The notes under the pieces were generated by a model. It saw nothing but the letters and a program-made list of their open reading frames with translations, was not told the DNA's origin and did no database searches. A stretch of DNA of 64,000 nt from assembly GCF_014356525.2 (NCBI RefSeq), contig NC_052510.1, forward strand, positions 19,680,532 to 19,744,531. Direction: 5' to 3'. Shown one piece after another: positions 13,001 to 23,800 of the stretch (position 1 is its first letter; the number at the start of each line of letters is the position of its first letter). Made by a program: the position numbers and the translations under genes. The stretch is from Nilaparvata lugens. Its lineage: Eukaryota; Arthropoda; Insecta; Hemiptera; Delphacidae.

Positions 13001-14583
13001 ATTATTTAAATGTCATCAAAAAATGAAAATTTTAAAATAGAAATTGATTGGCATTAATGTTGTTTGAAATTGCTTAATGTGATATCTAAAAGGATTAATT
13101 TAAAAGCACTGATACTGATACTTGACATAGTCAAGTTTTATCACCATAACAAAGAAGATTTCAAAATATAATAATTAACCTATCAAAACAACTTACCAGT
13201 TGCCAAAGTCGTCCAGCAGTTGGGACGAAGTTCTGCAAGGCTGTGCATTTCTGCTTGGTCCAGGGGGTGCAGGCGCTGGTCGAATAGGAACTTTCATTTC
13301 TGAAAATAATTAAACAATTTAAAACAATTCAAATAACACACAATTAGATTTTTAAAAGGAAACAACACAGTTTGACACATACCTAACGACTTGCCAGCTG
13401 CATCCATTTTTCTCTGACCAGTGATGCAATATGATCATTCGAAATTTCCCTTCAATTGAGCAAACATATTGCGTAAAGTTAGGTCAAGAACAAATAATTG
13501 TGAAATATAAAATAATTTGGATATTTTTAAAAAATTTAAAAGACAATTTTGGAGTATTTAAATTTTTTTAAAGCAGTTACAAATAAAGATAATTATAAAA
13601 TTGTTTAACAATTTTTTGGAATTTTCAACTTATTTTAGCGGTATATTTGAATTTACGGTATAATTATAGCGGTACACAAATTTTCAATGATAATCTTATT
13701 TTTGTAAGGAAATTTCTAAATATTCTATGGAACTAATTAATATACTAAATTATAGAATCTATAAGATAAAATAATGCATAAAGTAAAAGTACCGGTACCT
13801 ACTAAAAAGTTATGTTACAAAACCACTAATAGTGGTTAAAAAACATCAAAGCTCAAACAACTACTATGATAAGAATTTAACATTTTCCAATACCCTGGTT
13901 CAAAATAGAAATGATTTTTATTCTAACCAAATTGAATTGATTTCACATTCTAATCAAATACTTGAAATATTATACACATCAAATAACTTACAAAGCATCC
14001 AATAATCAATAAGATTTCCATAAATAAATATTTGATGTTATAAATAATATGTAGGCTTACTATGAGAATATATTTAGAAGTTTAAAAATAAAATCTCCTA
14101 TTTTTATAAAAAATTGAGTACGGTAACTTTAACATATCAACATAAAGTAGTAGCCTAACCAGAGGATTGTCTTATAGCCTACTGAGACAAAATCCATTTT
14201 ATTAAAATTGGCAATATCCTCTCATAGGTAATATATTATTTAGTTTAGTTACAGTATGTTTTCACATCCTCTGCGATTATTCATGCATTCATAGCTAGAT
14301 AAAAGACAACCTCTCAGATTCTAACTAATTATAGTTAGTTACAAATAAATTTAAAAAATCATTACGGTGTATTTTACTGTTATTCCTGCTTGGTAGAATC
14401 ACATCAAGCACTCTCTTTTTCTCACCCGTAGCCTACAAATTGATTTATTTGTTCTAGTTTCTTCTAAAATTTATAAATAAATATAAGGTTCATTCGCAAA
14501 ATGTAAATAGGAAAATTAAAAAAAAAATATGAATCTACTTAGAAGTTGAATCAACACTCAGACTCACCTTTATTTTCACTCAT
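946..14583 (-). CDS. proline-rich DPF-motif protein, 5' part of gene (joined exons, partial)
   Basis: I do not recognise this gene. Three exons join in frame: 13383-13407 (start, 8 codons plus 1 nt), 13197-13299, and 946-1066. An alternative start exon lies at 14568-14583. All borders are AG/GT. The protein begins with a short basic segment, then a Pro/Ala-rich stretch (VPIRPAPAPPGP), then LLDDFGNCDPFMDRKF, then a polyproline run (KKKPPPPRPPPPK). DPF is a known ligand of the AP-2 alpha-adaptin ear, and PPPPRPPPP resembles SH3 ligands, so a scaffold or endocytic adaptor is possible, but that is inference. Exon 946-1066 ends in phase 0 with a good GTGAGC donor, so more exons lie beyond the left edge. 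The 12-kb intron between 1066 and 13197 holds an LTR element in the opposite orientation. Confidence 0.6.
1442..1558. mobile_element. short MITE / hairpin repeat
   Basis: A 117-bp element with imperfect inverted arms of about 35 bp: CGATTGTCGGCCGACACTCA on one side and TGAGTGTCGGCTGACAATCG on the other, each bordered by GTTTTC/GAAAAC. The interior CAGCCAATCGGAG is also found in the MITE at 14901-15049, so the two may be related families. No coding capacity. Confidence 0.6.
1719..1870. repeat. imperfect direct repeat, two copies
   Basis: A block with TGTATGAAGTATGAAATTC and TTTTACATTGCA occurs at about 1719-1775 and again at about 1807-1868, roughly 90 bp apart. It lies in an AT-rich intron and encodes nothing evident. 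Confidence 0.55.
1871..3220. other. intronic AT-rich stretch, nothing recognised
   Basis: I see only short stop-interrupted frames and a poly-A run near 2620. No splice-bounded coding block is convincing on either strand. This stretch belongs to the long intron of the proline-rich gene. The first 945 bases of the window are similar. Confidence 0.5.
3221..3807 (+). mobile_element. ACTTTCCTTGC-ended repeat, copy 1
   Basis: This element starts with ACTTTCCTTGC and ends with GCAAGGAAAGT followed by GTACCACACCAG, so its ends form an 11-bp inverted repeat. Its first ~90 bp (containing GTAAGGAAAGTATTGCTTTC) is tandemly duplicated, and a (GT)n run follows near 3437. A longer copy in the opposite orientation is at 33836-34910. 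The class is uncertain; no transposase is present. Confidence 0.6.
3808..6281. other. intronic stretch between repeats
   Basis: AT-rich sequence without a supportable exon. The only structured item is a perfect 10-bp stem with a 5-nt loop at 4690-4714 (GAAGCGCCC / GGGCGCTTC). The short frame near 5845 lacks splice sites and family likeness and is left out. Confidence 0.45.
6282..7090 (+). repeat. 5' LTR (809 bp)
   Basis: Begins TGTAATATTACATTTTTC and ends GGTAGCACGGCA. It matches 11375-12182 over its full length except for one extra T in the run near 6380. The 68-residue frame on the minus strand appears identically in both LTRs and is not evidence of a gene. Confidence 0.88.
7091..7225 (+). 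repeat. 44-bp tandem repeat at the primer binding site
   Basis: Units at 7091-7134 and 7135-7178 are identical, a diverged third runs 7179-7225, and a fourth is begun. Each unit starts AATGGTACGCCCTGGTGTGG. The first abuts the 5' LTR, so the candidate primer-binding site is itself multiplied. Confidence 0.8.
7341..8177 (+). CDS. gag-like coiled-coil ORF of the LTR element
   Basis: ATG at 7341 opens a 278-residue frame. The protein is Lys/Asn/Glu-rich and looks largely helical (for example LTQLFDNFKQDQSARFDD near its N-terminus). It has three imperfect repeats of VRxxVNKxN (around residues 139-200). I see no CCHC zinc knuckle, protease or polymerase motif. Its position right after the 5' LTR and leader suggests a gag-like role, but the sequence alone does not show it. 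The frame is open 33 nt upstream of this ATG with only a GTG, so ATG 7341 is the better start. Confidence 0.55.
   Translation: MNILSVQTSKMAYNMKNIRNDDELIAALTQLFDNFKQDQSARFDDMKQECTSIRLEQVSINLLLKNANETLKDSHEDENKLKQDDSSVKLQDQLIQVSGNVGLVTVVEKVNPNEIVELSKEVGRELSSLKVNYQESTIATLKVRKTVNKSNVSMDQITTSKVRKIVNKMNDYMRQVSVEVRNNVNKMNVALSQVDEFNFQLRIEKVYAMHSQVNMTNFCRQNGFVETNEPMNKIMLLKKTKHKVTIDVLVFKGCFKLLIYKMMTVNHMMEGYSPTHND
8178..9895. other. non-coding interior of the LTR element
   Basis: No frame of note. It contains a 38-bp direct repeat (ATTAATAATGTTGATTGCCA followed by TAGATGCAAAAT) at about 9035 and 9073, and otherwise AT-rich sequence. This is where pol would lie in an autonomous element, and it is missing. 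Confidence 0.6.
9900..10310. repeat. degenerate minisatellite of (A)CGCCAATGCC-type units
   Basis: About 400 bp of interspersed 6- and 12-bp units such as ACGCCAATGCC, ACGCCGATGCC and AACACCAATAACTA, broken by two poly-A runs near 10082 and 10165. It gives low-complexity frames on both strands (Met-Pro-rich on plus, Gly-Val-Asp-rich on minus). I regard these as by-products of the repeat, not genes. It lies inside the LTR element. Confidence 0.75.
11361..11370 (+). other. polypurine tract of the LTR element
   Basis: AAGAGGGGGG, four bases before the 3' LTR. This is the expected place and composition for plus-strand DNA priming. Confidence 0.7.
11375..12182 (+). repeat. 3' LTR (808 bp)
   Basis: Full-length partner of 6282-7090, one base shorter, with the same TG..CA ends. 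It is followed by ATAT of the target-site duplication. Confidence 0.88.
12187..13196. other. intronic stretch, nothing recognised
   Basis: AT-rich. A 79-codon frame at 12379-12618 shows no family likeness and no splice sites, and is left out. Confidence 0.45.
13197..13299 (-). CDS. exon of proline-rich gene (Pro/Ala segment)
   Basis: This 103-nt exon has acceptor TTTTCAG and donor GTAAGT. It accepts a phase-1 join and leaves phase 2. It encodes MKVPIRPAPAPPGPSRNAQ, then PCRTSSQLLDDFGN. The phases match the exon at 946-1066 exactly, giving FGN-C-DPFMD across the junction. The only visible alternative starts are the two exons upstream. Confidence 0.65.
13383..13407 (-). CDS. first coding exon (form A) of proline-rich gene
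   Basis: ATG at 13407 encodes MDAAGKSL, followed by one G and a GTATGT donor, so it leaves phase 1. The next exon starts with AA ATG, so the join reads SLEMKVPIRP without a stop. The start codon context is AAAAATGG. An acceptor-like AG just upstream would give a different, closed frame, so I treat this as a true first coding exon. Confidence 0.55.
14568..14583 (-). CDS. possible alternative first coding exon (form B) of proline-rich gene
   Basis: ATG at 14583 encodes MSENK plus one G, followed by a GTGAGT donor. It leaves the same phase as form A, so MSENK would join to EMKVPIRP. It is short and could be chance. The strong donor and matching phase are the only support. Confidence 0.35.
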
Positions 14584-14900
14584 ACTTATGGTCTTATCCA
14601 GTCTGACTAACATCTAAAGATGGATGAGACTTCAACATTAATATAAGTAATTTAATTAACTCAAGACCTTGAAGTTGATATTTAATACAAAAATATAAAT
14701 TTCAGATACACATTCTTTTGTTACGATGTCTTTATCAGACATAACTCTTCAACTCTATTTAGATCATTAGGTGACTCTATCCTAAAAACTTCTTGAGATA
14801 ATCCTAATATTTTATAGTTATTATTTTAATCAGTGTATTTTATCCACAAGAATATTTATGGTACAACTGTAAAATAAAAAACCAAACAATTTTTAAGGCG

Positions 14901-15049
14901 TTTTGCACTGACGGCGGACGAGTCGGTAGGGCCGGAAGCTCCACAATTGGCTGATTATCAGATAATCGGGTTGTCGGTCGGGAATCAGCTGATAATCAGC
15001 CAATCGGAGAGCTTCCTACCCTCGCGACTCGTCCGTCGCCAGTACAAAA
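14901..15049. mobile_element. MITE with GC-rich inverted ends
   Basis: A 149-bp palindromic element. The ends TTTTGCACTGACGGCGGACG and CGTCCGTCGCCAGTACAAAA are inverted copies. A second inverted pair inside (ATTGGCTGATTATCAG / CTGATAATCAGCCAAT) makes a nested hairpin. No coding capacity. Confidence 0.65.
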
Positions 15050-15097
15050 TTGCATGAAAAAACCACTGTATATAACCCCAAGAGCTCTTACTTTCTG

Positions 15098-15322
15098 GCC
15101 CGGTTGCACAACAGCCGGTTAAATTTTAACCCACGTGATTAATTCCACGAGAACCAATCAGAGAAGCAGTCTTTTCAAAAACGCCTTGCAGAGAAGACGG
15201 CTTCTCTGATTGGTTATCGTGGAATTTTATCTCTGCAAGGCGTTTTTGAAAAGACGGCTTCTCTGATTGGTTCTCGTGGAATTAATCACGGTTGAAATTT
15301 AACCGGCTGTTGTGCAACCGGC
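15098..15322. mobile_element. CCGGTTGCACAA MITE, copy A (225 bp)
   Basis: Terminal inverted repeats read GCCGGTTGCACAACAGCCGG from both ends. The interior contains GAGAACCAATCAGAGAAG and its complement several times, so one segment with TCTCTGCAAGGCGTTTTTGA has been duplicated. Copies B (23274) and C (48440) belong to the same family. Confidence 0.75.
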
Positions 15323-15329
15323 ACTTAAT

Positions 15330-16517
15330 CTGTGAATTTTATCCACAAGGATATCCAACTTTAAAAAATACAAGAGTTCTAGATTCCAAAACTATAATAT
15401 TAAATATAAATTAATGTAATTTTGTCTAAAATAAGGAGAAGGAAATGTGGTTTAGAATAAATAAGCACAGTGTTAAAAATAAACGTTTACTTATTTTACA
15501 GTTGTTGTTGACTTTTAGAAGTAGGCTATTTTTTTTGCATAAGTTAGGATTGAACATTAAATTGTACTTGAATTCTAGTTCACGAAAAAATATTAATTTG
15601 CCTTATTTTTATTGAATAATGATAATCAGTAGTGAAATCTCTCATAATTTTCAATGCTTCATTAAAAAAAAGTTGTACAGAGGTTAAAATTATTTTTCTG
15701 ACATGGCGCACTTTCTTCTGTTAATAGTAAATTATCCAGATCAAGTAAATTTCAATATTGAAACGAGATTGACACGTTTTTCATAACAAAATACCTCTCC
15801 ACAATCACATTGTAAAATAGAAACATGTTTTTTTAAAATATTGGTATTAAAAAAATTAAATAATCATTTTAATAATGGTCTTAAGAATGGCTGGTCTAAG
15901 GTACTATACACAACGTTTCATAAAAAAATTGTTTCACACGATTTAAAGCAACAAGCAACATTTTGTCAGTAGAAACAAAAATAATTTGATCTACAACACA
16001 TAGGAACAAAAATCAGAATATATCGTAGTACTATACTGGATTAGGAGATAGTCTTCGAAATCTTTACAATAATTTACGGTATTCATACCCGATATCAAGT
16101 CGACATAAAAATCTCTTATGAAATGTGCGTAGTTGAAACAATACAAGCATATTTGAATTGATTTGAAGATCATTGTACGATATAATAAACTGTCAATCAA
16201 ATCGCAAGGAAGATGACAGCCTCTTTCATTCTACCTCTTCAAATTTCAAGGTTGATAAGCTTCTTAAAGTTGATAATTTATCAGACTTACTTTCACACCT
16301 TTCAAAAAAACTGCGCAAAAATTACATGATTGTTTCATTATCGAGAGACTATTTCTGGTTTTGAGCACCAATACATTTGATCATCTTCGTTCCTTACTTG
16401 AGGCGGGATTTTCAGTTAAGATCATAACAACGGATCTCAACATCTCAACGGAATCTTCCTCGTTTGCAAAGAAAGATTTTAAAAACTTCAATTCACAGCC
16501 TAAAAATATTAAATACA
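15330..16517. other. region 3' of the transporter gene
   Basis: It includes the likely 3' UTR of the minus-strand transporter just below 16518, otherwise AT-rich spacer. Two unassigned overlapping plus-strand frames (16173-16364 and 16361-16579) are discussed as a finding. Confidence 0.4.
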
Positions 16518-17884
16518 TCACGATTTTGCTGCTGATGATTCAACGTCTGTTGGCTCCCCACCAGACAATTGTAATCTAATCTCTGAAAATGATTTACCCT
16601 TTGTTTCAGGTAGAAATATGAAAGTGAGAATGAAACCGATCATACAAAAAATACTGAAGAGCAGATAGTTGAGGTACAGGCCGTAATGGTCTGTGAATAC
16701 TTGGTAAAGTTTCAGACACAAGAAAGAGGCTACAGTAAAGCTTAACGCGCAAAAGCTGCTAGCTATACCTCTTGTGTTGGTGGGGAACAGTTCTGATTGG
16801 AGAGTTAGCGCTACGGGACCTAGACCGAATGAGAAGAAAAACGCAAAAAGAGAGAAACAGGAGAAAATCAACCAATGATACTTGGTGAGATCGTAGGATG
16901 AGTATTGGTTCATGTAGAAGTATACGCAGACTAGAACATTACAAACGAAGCACCCGAACGAAGATGCTAGGATCAATGGGCGTCTACCAAGGGAATCTAC
17001 GAATTTCGCTGAGATGCCGACGACAATCACCATTTGAAGTCCTATTAAAATCGTGTATTCATTGGGCCCCAGAACTGACCCTTCATCGTTCACTCTGAAT
17101 GCTTCAGTTGCGTAGGAGAGGATAGCTAACAATCCGCAGTAGGCTTTCGTCACAGTGATAACCACAACTAAAAACAGCGCTTTACGATCAGCTCTCGTTT
17201 TGAAGACGTCACTGAAAGACACTTTCGACGGCCCCGACATTTCTTTTTCTATTACTGCTTTCATTTCCCTCAACTCCTGTTCAATTTTTACCGCCGGTTG
17301 GTTGCCACGGAGTGTTGTTAATGCTAAGAGCGCTTTGTATTCGTTGTTTTTGATCAGATAGTAGTACGGAGATTCTACTTGGAAATAGAAGAGCCCAAAA
17401 AATAGCACCGATAATGCGGCATTAACGTATAACACTGTCTCATAGGAAAAGTACGGTCCTATACAGTACTCAAACAACAACCCAACATGGAACAGAGTTT
17501 GGAAAAGTGTGGTTAGTGCACCTCTGATGTGGTTTTCGGCGATTTCCCCGAGATACATAGGCACTATTGTGAAGGTGATACCAAGCGCCATTCCTTGCAA
17601 CGTTCTTGCCGCATACAACGCGGGCACTGTGTAGACCGATAACATCAAAACCCATGAGGCTAAATAGAGGAAAACTGAGAAGTAGATGCAGGGCTTTCGT
17701 CCGATGCGGTCAGACAGGATGCCGCTGATGGTGGGCGTGAAAAACGGTCCGATCTCGATGAAACTGACCATCCAGGACGTCTGATCGGATGTCATGGGGA
17801 CTGGACTGTCTGGTCCCTGGAGTATGTGGAGTATGGGCGCCACCCATGCTATACACGTTGCTCCGACCATCACTGATATTGAAC
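16518..17884 (-). CDS. Tret1-like: Tret1-like exon 3 (main body, stop TGA)
   Basis: A single 1367-nt exon carries transmembrane segments 1-12 except the start of the first. The acceptor is TTTGCAG. It begins two bases into a codon and reads SISVMVGATCIAWVAPIL. A GTG and an ATG at 17873 and 17870 should not be taken as starts, because the frame is open to the acceptor and joins exon 2. It ends ...VESSAAKS. Confidence 0.92.
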
Positions 17885-20800
17885 CTGCAAACAGACAAAC
17901 ATGATCAAAGTATTAATCATATATTCAATAAATAATAAAAGTATTATATTATTGATTTATCGTATTTATAATATTATTTAATACAGTTTTCCATGTTATT
18001 GTTGATCATAATTTTCTTGCTGACAGTAAAACTTGCTTACAGAAAAGTTTCAAGTGGAAATTAAGATATAAGGCGTTAATAGTTCTTCATTTACAATAAT
18101 AGCCCAGTCAACGAAGTATTATAGAGGTAAAAATTTGGAAGACAATCTTTGACCTCACAGTTTTGTTTAGGGTAGTAAGGAAGAAAACATATCAAAAGTC
18201 CCCATCCCTACCCTCTGTGTGTCTTCAGTTTTTTTAGAATTCTGGACGTGTTTTTGTAATGAACACAATCATTCTTGTCAAATTTTCACATTAATTATAA
18301 CAGTAAGCTGATGGGCACAGTACCTTGAAACAAGTCCAGAATTATAAAAAAGTTAAAATATATCTTAATTATTGTTTTATAACATGGTAGTAATGTTGGC
18401 GTAGATTAAGAATCCAGATAATAGAAATTAAAATAAACTAAAATATTGCAATTTGAAAATTTAAATAAGCTAGCTATTATATGTCATTCAACAGAGGAAT
18501 ATTAAATTTGATGGGAAAAATATAATTTTATATCTATGACAACAATTTTAATTAATCAAACTAAACCCACAATATTGATTCTTTATTCAACATTTTCTTA
18601 TAATGAACCTTACTCATATTTGGAAATTCAATAAGATATTTATATAGGGGTAACTCAATTTATAAAATTATGATTGAGCTGCATTTGGTTTTATTTTTCA
18701 GTTCCCATAGCGAGTTGATGCTAAGAAGCTATTCTAGAAAGTCTACATTCATTACAATCCTTTGATATTCATATTCATATAATATATACATTTCTAATTA
18801 TGTTAATCAATAGTAAATAAATAAATAAAATTTTACTGTCAAGAAACCATTACAGCATAGGCGATGTCAATATTATAAGATAACAATAAGTTCAAGTCAC
18901 ACACTTCTATAGTAGTATATAGAAAACAACAATAGTATTTAAAAGTATTTATAGTAGAAATAGTTGGACATTTCTACTTTAGTATCACAGTTGAGTAAGA
19001 GAAATTGAATTCAGATAACTAGTAGTTCTGTGAACAGTAGACCTCACGCAGTTTTCTCATCCACAAGTATCTGATGTCACCTGTTCTAGTTGATTCAGTT
19101 GAATCACAATTCACAGTTGAATCATAATTTACTCTTAAAAACTGTTACAGTATTTGTTTTCTCCAAGATCAGAAACTCACTTATGTTAATAAACTCAGTT
19201 CACATTTGAATTACAGTAATTGTATCCCATAATTATGATAATTTATCCAGTTCCGTGATAATATTTCCATCTGATAAAAATATTTTTTCAATCAAGAATA
19301 TTATAATTTCTTCAGCATTATTTAGTTCATTTAATATTTTTTTATTTTATTTTCTGTCACCTATTAAATTTGTTTTTCAAATATTTCAAATATGAGAATA
19401 TTGATACTGATGGGCACACATCATAAAAAATATTGAAACCCTACCTTATAGAAATAGACACGGCCAGACATCTGTGTAATACATGCAATGAATAATCAAC
19501 TTGTCAGCTGATTGATTATGAATAATTCTGTCTGATTAATCCTATCTTCAAAGTAGATAACATATATAGTGATATCAGAGTATGCAGGGATTCTATCTCA
19601 ACTGCAGACAGGATAGGTACTTATGAGTATAAATTAGGGCATAATATACATTCAATTTTATCACAGCTGGAATTTTTTGATTAATTAACAATGGTCCGAA
19701 ATACTCGAGATACGATGAGTAAGTAATAATTCTTAAAGCTTTTCTCAAGTAGAACATCATTGATCTGAGAAGCATTACCCCAAAGGTTAAGGCCATAAGA
19801 AATTAATTGAATAGACTTAGAACTTGTCAAAAATCCACTTTAATTAAATAAAAATTAAAAATTAATATTTTACAGGAGCATGCTTTCGTGTGTGCTTACA
19901 CATCATCAGCTGTGAGCATACACGAAAGCATGCTCCTGTAAAATATTAATTTTTAATTAATTGAAGTGGATTTTTGACAACGTTCTAAGTCTATTCAATT
20001 ATGGAAAAGTTCCACAACATCAACATTCACACTACAAACTTAACATAAGAAATTATACTATGAAAGAAGGAAGAATAGGCCGTTCTTAAATATAGTACTT
20101 CATAGGTACTACACCGGATAGACTTCTGAGCAAATAAATAACGGTAGCCTACTCTGCTGAGTTTTGAGCTGATATATTTGATATATGGCTCCCACGTGAG
20201 CTTCGAGTCCATATGAATCCCTAAAAATTTCACACTTAGTCCTATTTTCAAATTGAAGTTAATTTGCTTAATTTCACTGTAATTAAGAAGAAAGCTATTT
20301 GCATTGAACCATAAAGATGCTTTTTCCATAATGTGTTTGCTTTCCTGGATCAGACTGTTCAGATCACTGTTCAGGTTAAAGAAAGTGGTATCATCTGCAT
20401 ACAAAATTGTATCACTCTTAACAAAAACAGAAATGTCAATGATCGCAACCAAAAATAAGAAAGGGTCAAGTATTGAGTCTAGTGGTACCCCCGAATCAAC
20501 CTTCAACAACAACGACTTGTTGCTAATGCTACCTACAGTTGACTACGATTCATTAGCTAGGACTTCAAAAAAATTGAGTGCATTCTAACCTGTTCCATAT
20601 GATAGCTCATCATTTCCAGAAGAATCTTATGATCGACACAGTTGAATCCCTTACTGATGTCACAGAAGGTGGCCAAAGCATAGTTTCCCTGTTCAAATGC
20701 TTTCAGTACCTTCATAGTTAATTTGAGAATCTACTGAACAATTTCTATAACCCTTTTTGTAAATACGCAACACCCTTGACTTTTTGAGCTCCTCTGGAAA

Positions 20801-23800
20801 TACTCTTTCCGCTAAGCATTTATTTAAACAATGGGTAAGAGACTTCACAAAACTATCTATCACCTCCTCTAATAAGTTAACAGATATGCCGTAAAGGTTA
20901 CATCAGCTATTAGAAGATTTAAAACCGTTGACAATGGCTGACACATGTTCAGCGAGCACTTCACAAAAATTGAAGTTAGCAGTCAAACTGGGTCCCTTAA
21001 CAGATTCTAGATCCAATGCCAATCTACCTGGTCCATTCAATGAGTCTTGAGTATCTTCAACAGACTGAATAAAATAATTGTTTAGAAGATCTGGATGCAG
21101 TGGAACACTTTGTCTAGCATTAACATCATTATCAGCAACTGTGTTTATTATTTTCAATGCAGCCTGATATATGTTTTTCAATATTCAGAGTTATAGATTT
21201 TTCTGCTTCTCTTATTGATTTTTTATACCTATATTTCTACACATTCTATCTAAGCATATTTTAACAATTATTATTGAACGAAAATCCAAATCAAATAATG
21301 TAATTCACCCCGAAGACATCTGCTACTGCAAATATTGACAACAGGGTAAACAGCTAGATGGAAATTCGATGAGCGCTACTATTCAAAAATTATTTGTCAG
21401 CCCGGGAATCGAACCCAGTACCTCCTAATAGCCGGTCAGGAATGCTTACCCTTACACCAAACTGACAATCTCTGGATAGCAGCGCTCATTTTATACAAAG
21501 CCATAGCGACCAGCCAGAGATTGTCAGTTTGGTTTAAGGGTAAGCATTCCTGACCGGCAATTAGGAGGTACTGGATTCGATTCCCGGACTGACAAATAAT
21601 TTTTGAATAGTAGCGCTCATCGAATTTCCATCTAGCTGTTTACCCTGTTGTCAATATTTGCAGTAGCAGAAGTCTTCGGGGTGAATTACAGCATTTAATT
21701 TGGATTTTCGTTTAATAATAATTATTGTCAATTCATTAGCATTTGAATAATTGCAATATCTCAGTAATTTACATCTGTAAGCATATTTTGTTTCGGCAGT
21801 TTTGAACTTGCCATTTACACTCATTAGTAAAAACATTCGCTGCTTTAGGGCTGCCAACTGTGAACGATACCAACTGTTTTTCTTATTCTGTTTGCGTCTA
21901 TTGTAGGAAACTCTCTTTCAGAAATGTTATAGTTAAATATTCTTAAGAATTTAGAAAAGAAATATGAGAACAAATCATTAGTTGGTTCTTTTTTACTATA
22001 AATATATATCAGACCAGTCAGAATTATACAACGCTTTTCTAAATCTATTTATTTTGTCTGCAGTTATAGGTCTAGGGGGGCGCCGCGGTCGTATAATAAT
22101 TACCGCCACGACATTATCGGTTCAAGTACCTTTATTTCACCTTTGAGTTAAAAGTCTTGAACTATTTTCTTATCAATCCATTTTTATGTATAACTCATTA
22201 CTCATATGTGTAGTGTGAATTGTGGCATAAACAATAAAAACTTGACGTTCACTGACTAAACTTTGGTAAATGCAGTCACTTTACGCATAGCATAGGCGTA
22301 TATTTTTCCAGTCATTGAGTGAGCCTGTGCGCGCCCACTGCCCCTGCAACCTGTTTTAGAGCGCTCTTACTAAGTATTGATAGAGCGCTCTACCTAATTT
22401 TAGATTGAAGAGCACAAAAATACGCCCAGAGAGACTTTGAATTATATATCTAACTAAATGGTAACAATCGGAAGATATTATTGATCAAAAATTAAAATCC
22501 ATCAGAATTTATTTTTTCTTTAAATTTTACTCATTAAAAAAAATTATAACTCAGTACTCATTGGAGATAGAGAGTTCCGAATGATCTCATTTTATTCAGA
22601 ATTTTATAATCTGAAACAAAAGCGAGAGCAAATTTTTCTTTCCGTCCGATTACTTTATTTGGCAGAAATATCTGAAAACTGGAAAATGAACAGAACATAC
22701 GAGGTTTTTGGGCCACTCTGTATCTAGCACAAGGATATTTTGCATGAAGAATTTGGTTCTGGACTTCTCTCATGTATCCAAATAATATATTAAAGAATCA
22801 GAACTACAAATTGCAAGCCCATCCCCTTTTTTATGTATATATTGACTGGACTAAGTTGTTCCTGTGACAACTATAGAGGGATCAGCTTGCTAAACACTGC
22901 TTTTAAAATCTATAGCTTGATTATCAAGGAGAGGATGCAGCCCATAATGGAAGTTCTCCTCCTGGAAGAGCAATGTGGCTTTACTTTTACATATCTTACC
23001 GCGCTATACTGTGGGGAGGGGGCGCATATCAAAATCTCGCCCCGGGCGCCTATCAACCTCGGGGCGGCCCTGTTCGAATTAAATTTTTGCCTATCCACTC
23101 TTCTAAAAAAGAACTAATAAATGGAAGAGTAATGGGAGGAAATGAACTCAAATATGAAAAATAATCCTCTACATACTTAGCAATCCTATCACTGATATAC
23201 GCTTTTCCAAAACTATTCAAGTGCAATCCTTGATTTGTGAAAAATCTTCATCTTAGGTTAGTAATGTCTATGTGCCGGTTGCACAAAGGCCGGTTAAATT
23301 TTAACCGTGATTAATTTCACGAGAACCAATCAGAGAAGTCGTCTTTACGAAAATCGTCCTTTTCTGATTGGTTATCGTGGAATTAATCACGGTTAAAATT
23401 TAACCGGCTTTTGTGCAACCGAGCCTAAAAATTTTACATGTGAATACAGGTTACATATTTTCAACATTGACCTATTATTTTCTTTAATTGCGACGTTGAC
23501 GCTGGACCAGTCTGCCAGGTCGTACCGAAGAGGAATTGAGAAAACAAGAACATTTGTCCTATACAGTGCCGCAAACTCCGTCGCAACGCTATTAGAACAT
23601 CTTCAGCCTCATCCTTACTTACGTCATTTGAGCCGGCTTGAATTCTGACAAAGTCCTTTGCACCAAAACTATCAAGGTTATTGTGTAAGACATCCTGGAA
23701 CTTTGCACCCAGCTTTACAAAAGAGGTAAAATTGTAGCTGTTATTCTTCATGAACTCTCTGCAGACATTTCTCCCCTGACTTCCAGCGTAATGATATATT

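Larger units (their letters stand above)
21262..21733. repeat. ~470-bp palindrome with two tRNA-like arms
   Basis: Arms of about 205-215 bp are inverted copies, from AACGAAAATCCAAAT and GGGTGAATTA (with AAGTCTTCGG variants) inward, with an unpaired centre of about 55 bp (21467-21522). Each arm carries a 71-nt tRNA-like block (21396-21466 minus, 21523-21593 plus). The tails resemble the body of a tRNA-derived SINE, so this may be two SINEs inserted head to head, or one duplicated by inversion. Confidence 0.8.

Noticed and set aside
16898..17361. plus-strand frames within the transporter exon
   Set aside because: Antisense shadows of the conserved minus-strand coding sequence.
21396..21593. 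two functional tRNA genes (nominal anticodon GGC)
   Set aside because: Position 33 is C, the acceptor stem is only 6 bp, and the units are embedded in SINE-like arms; better explained as SINE heads.
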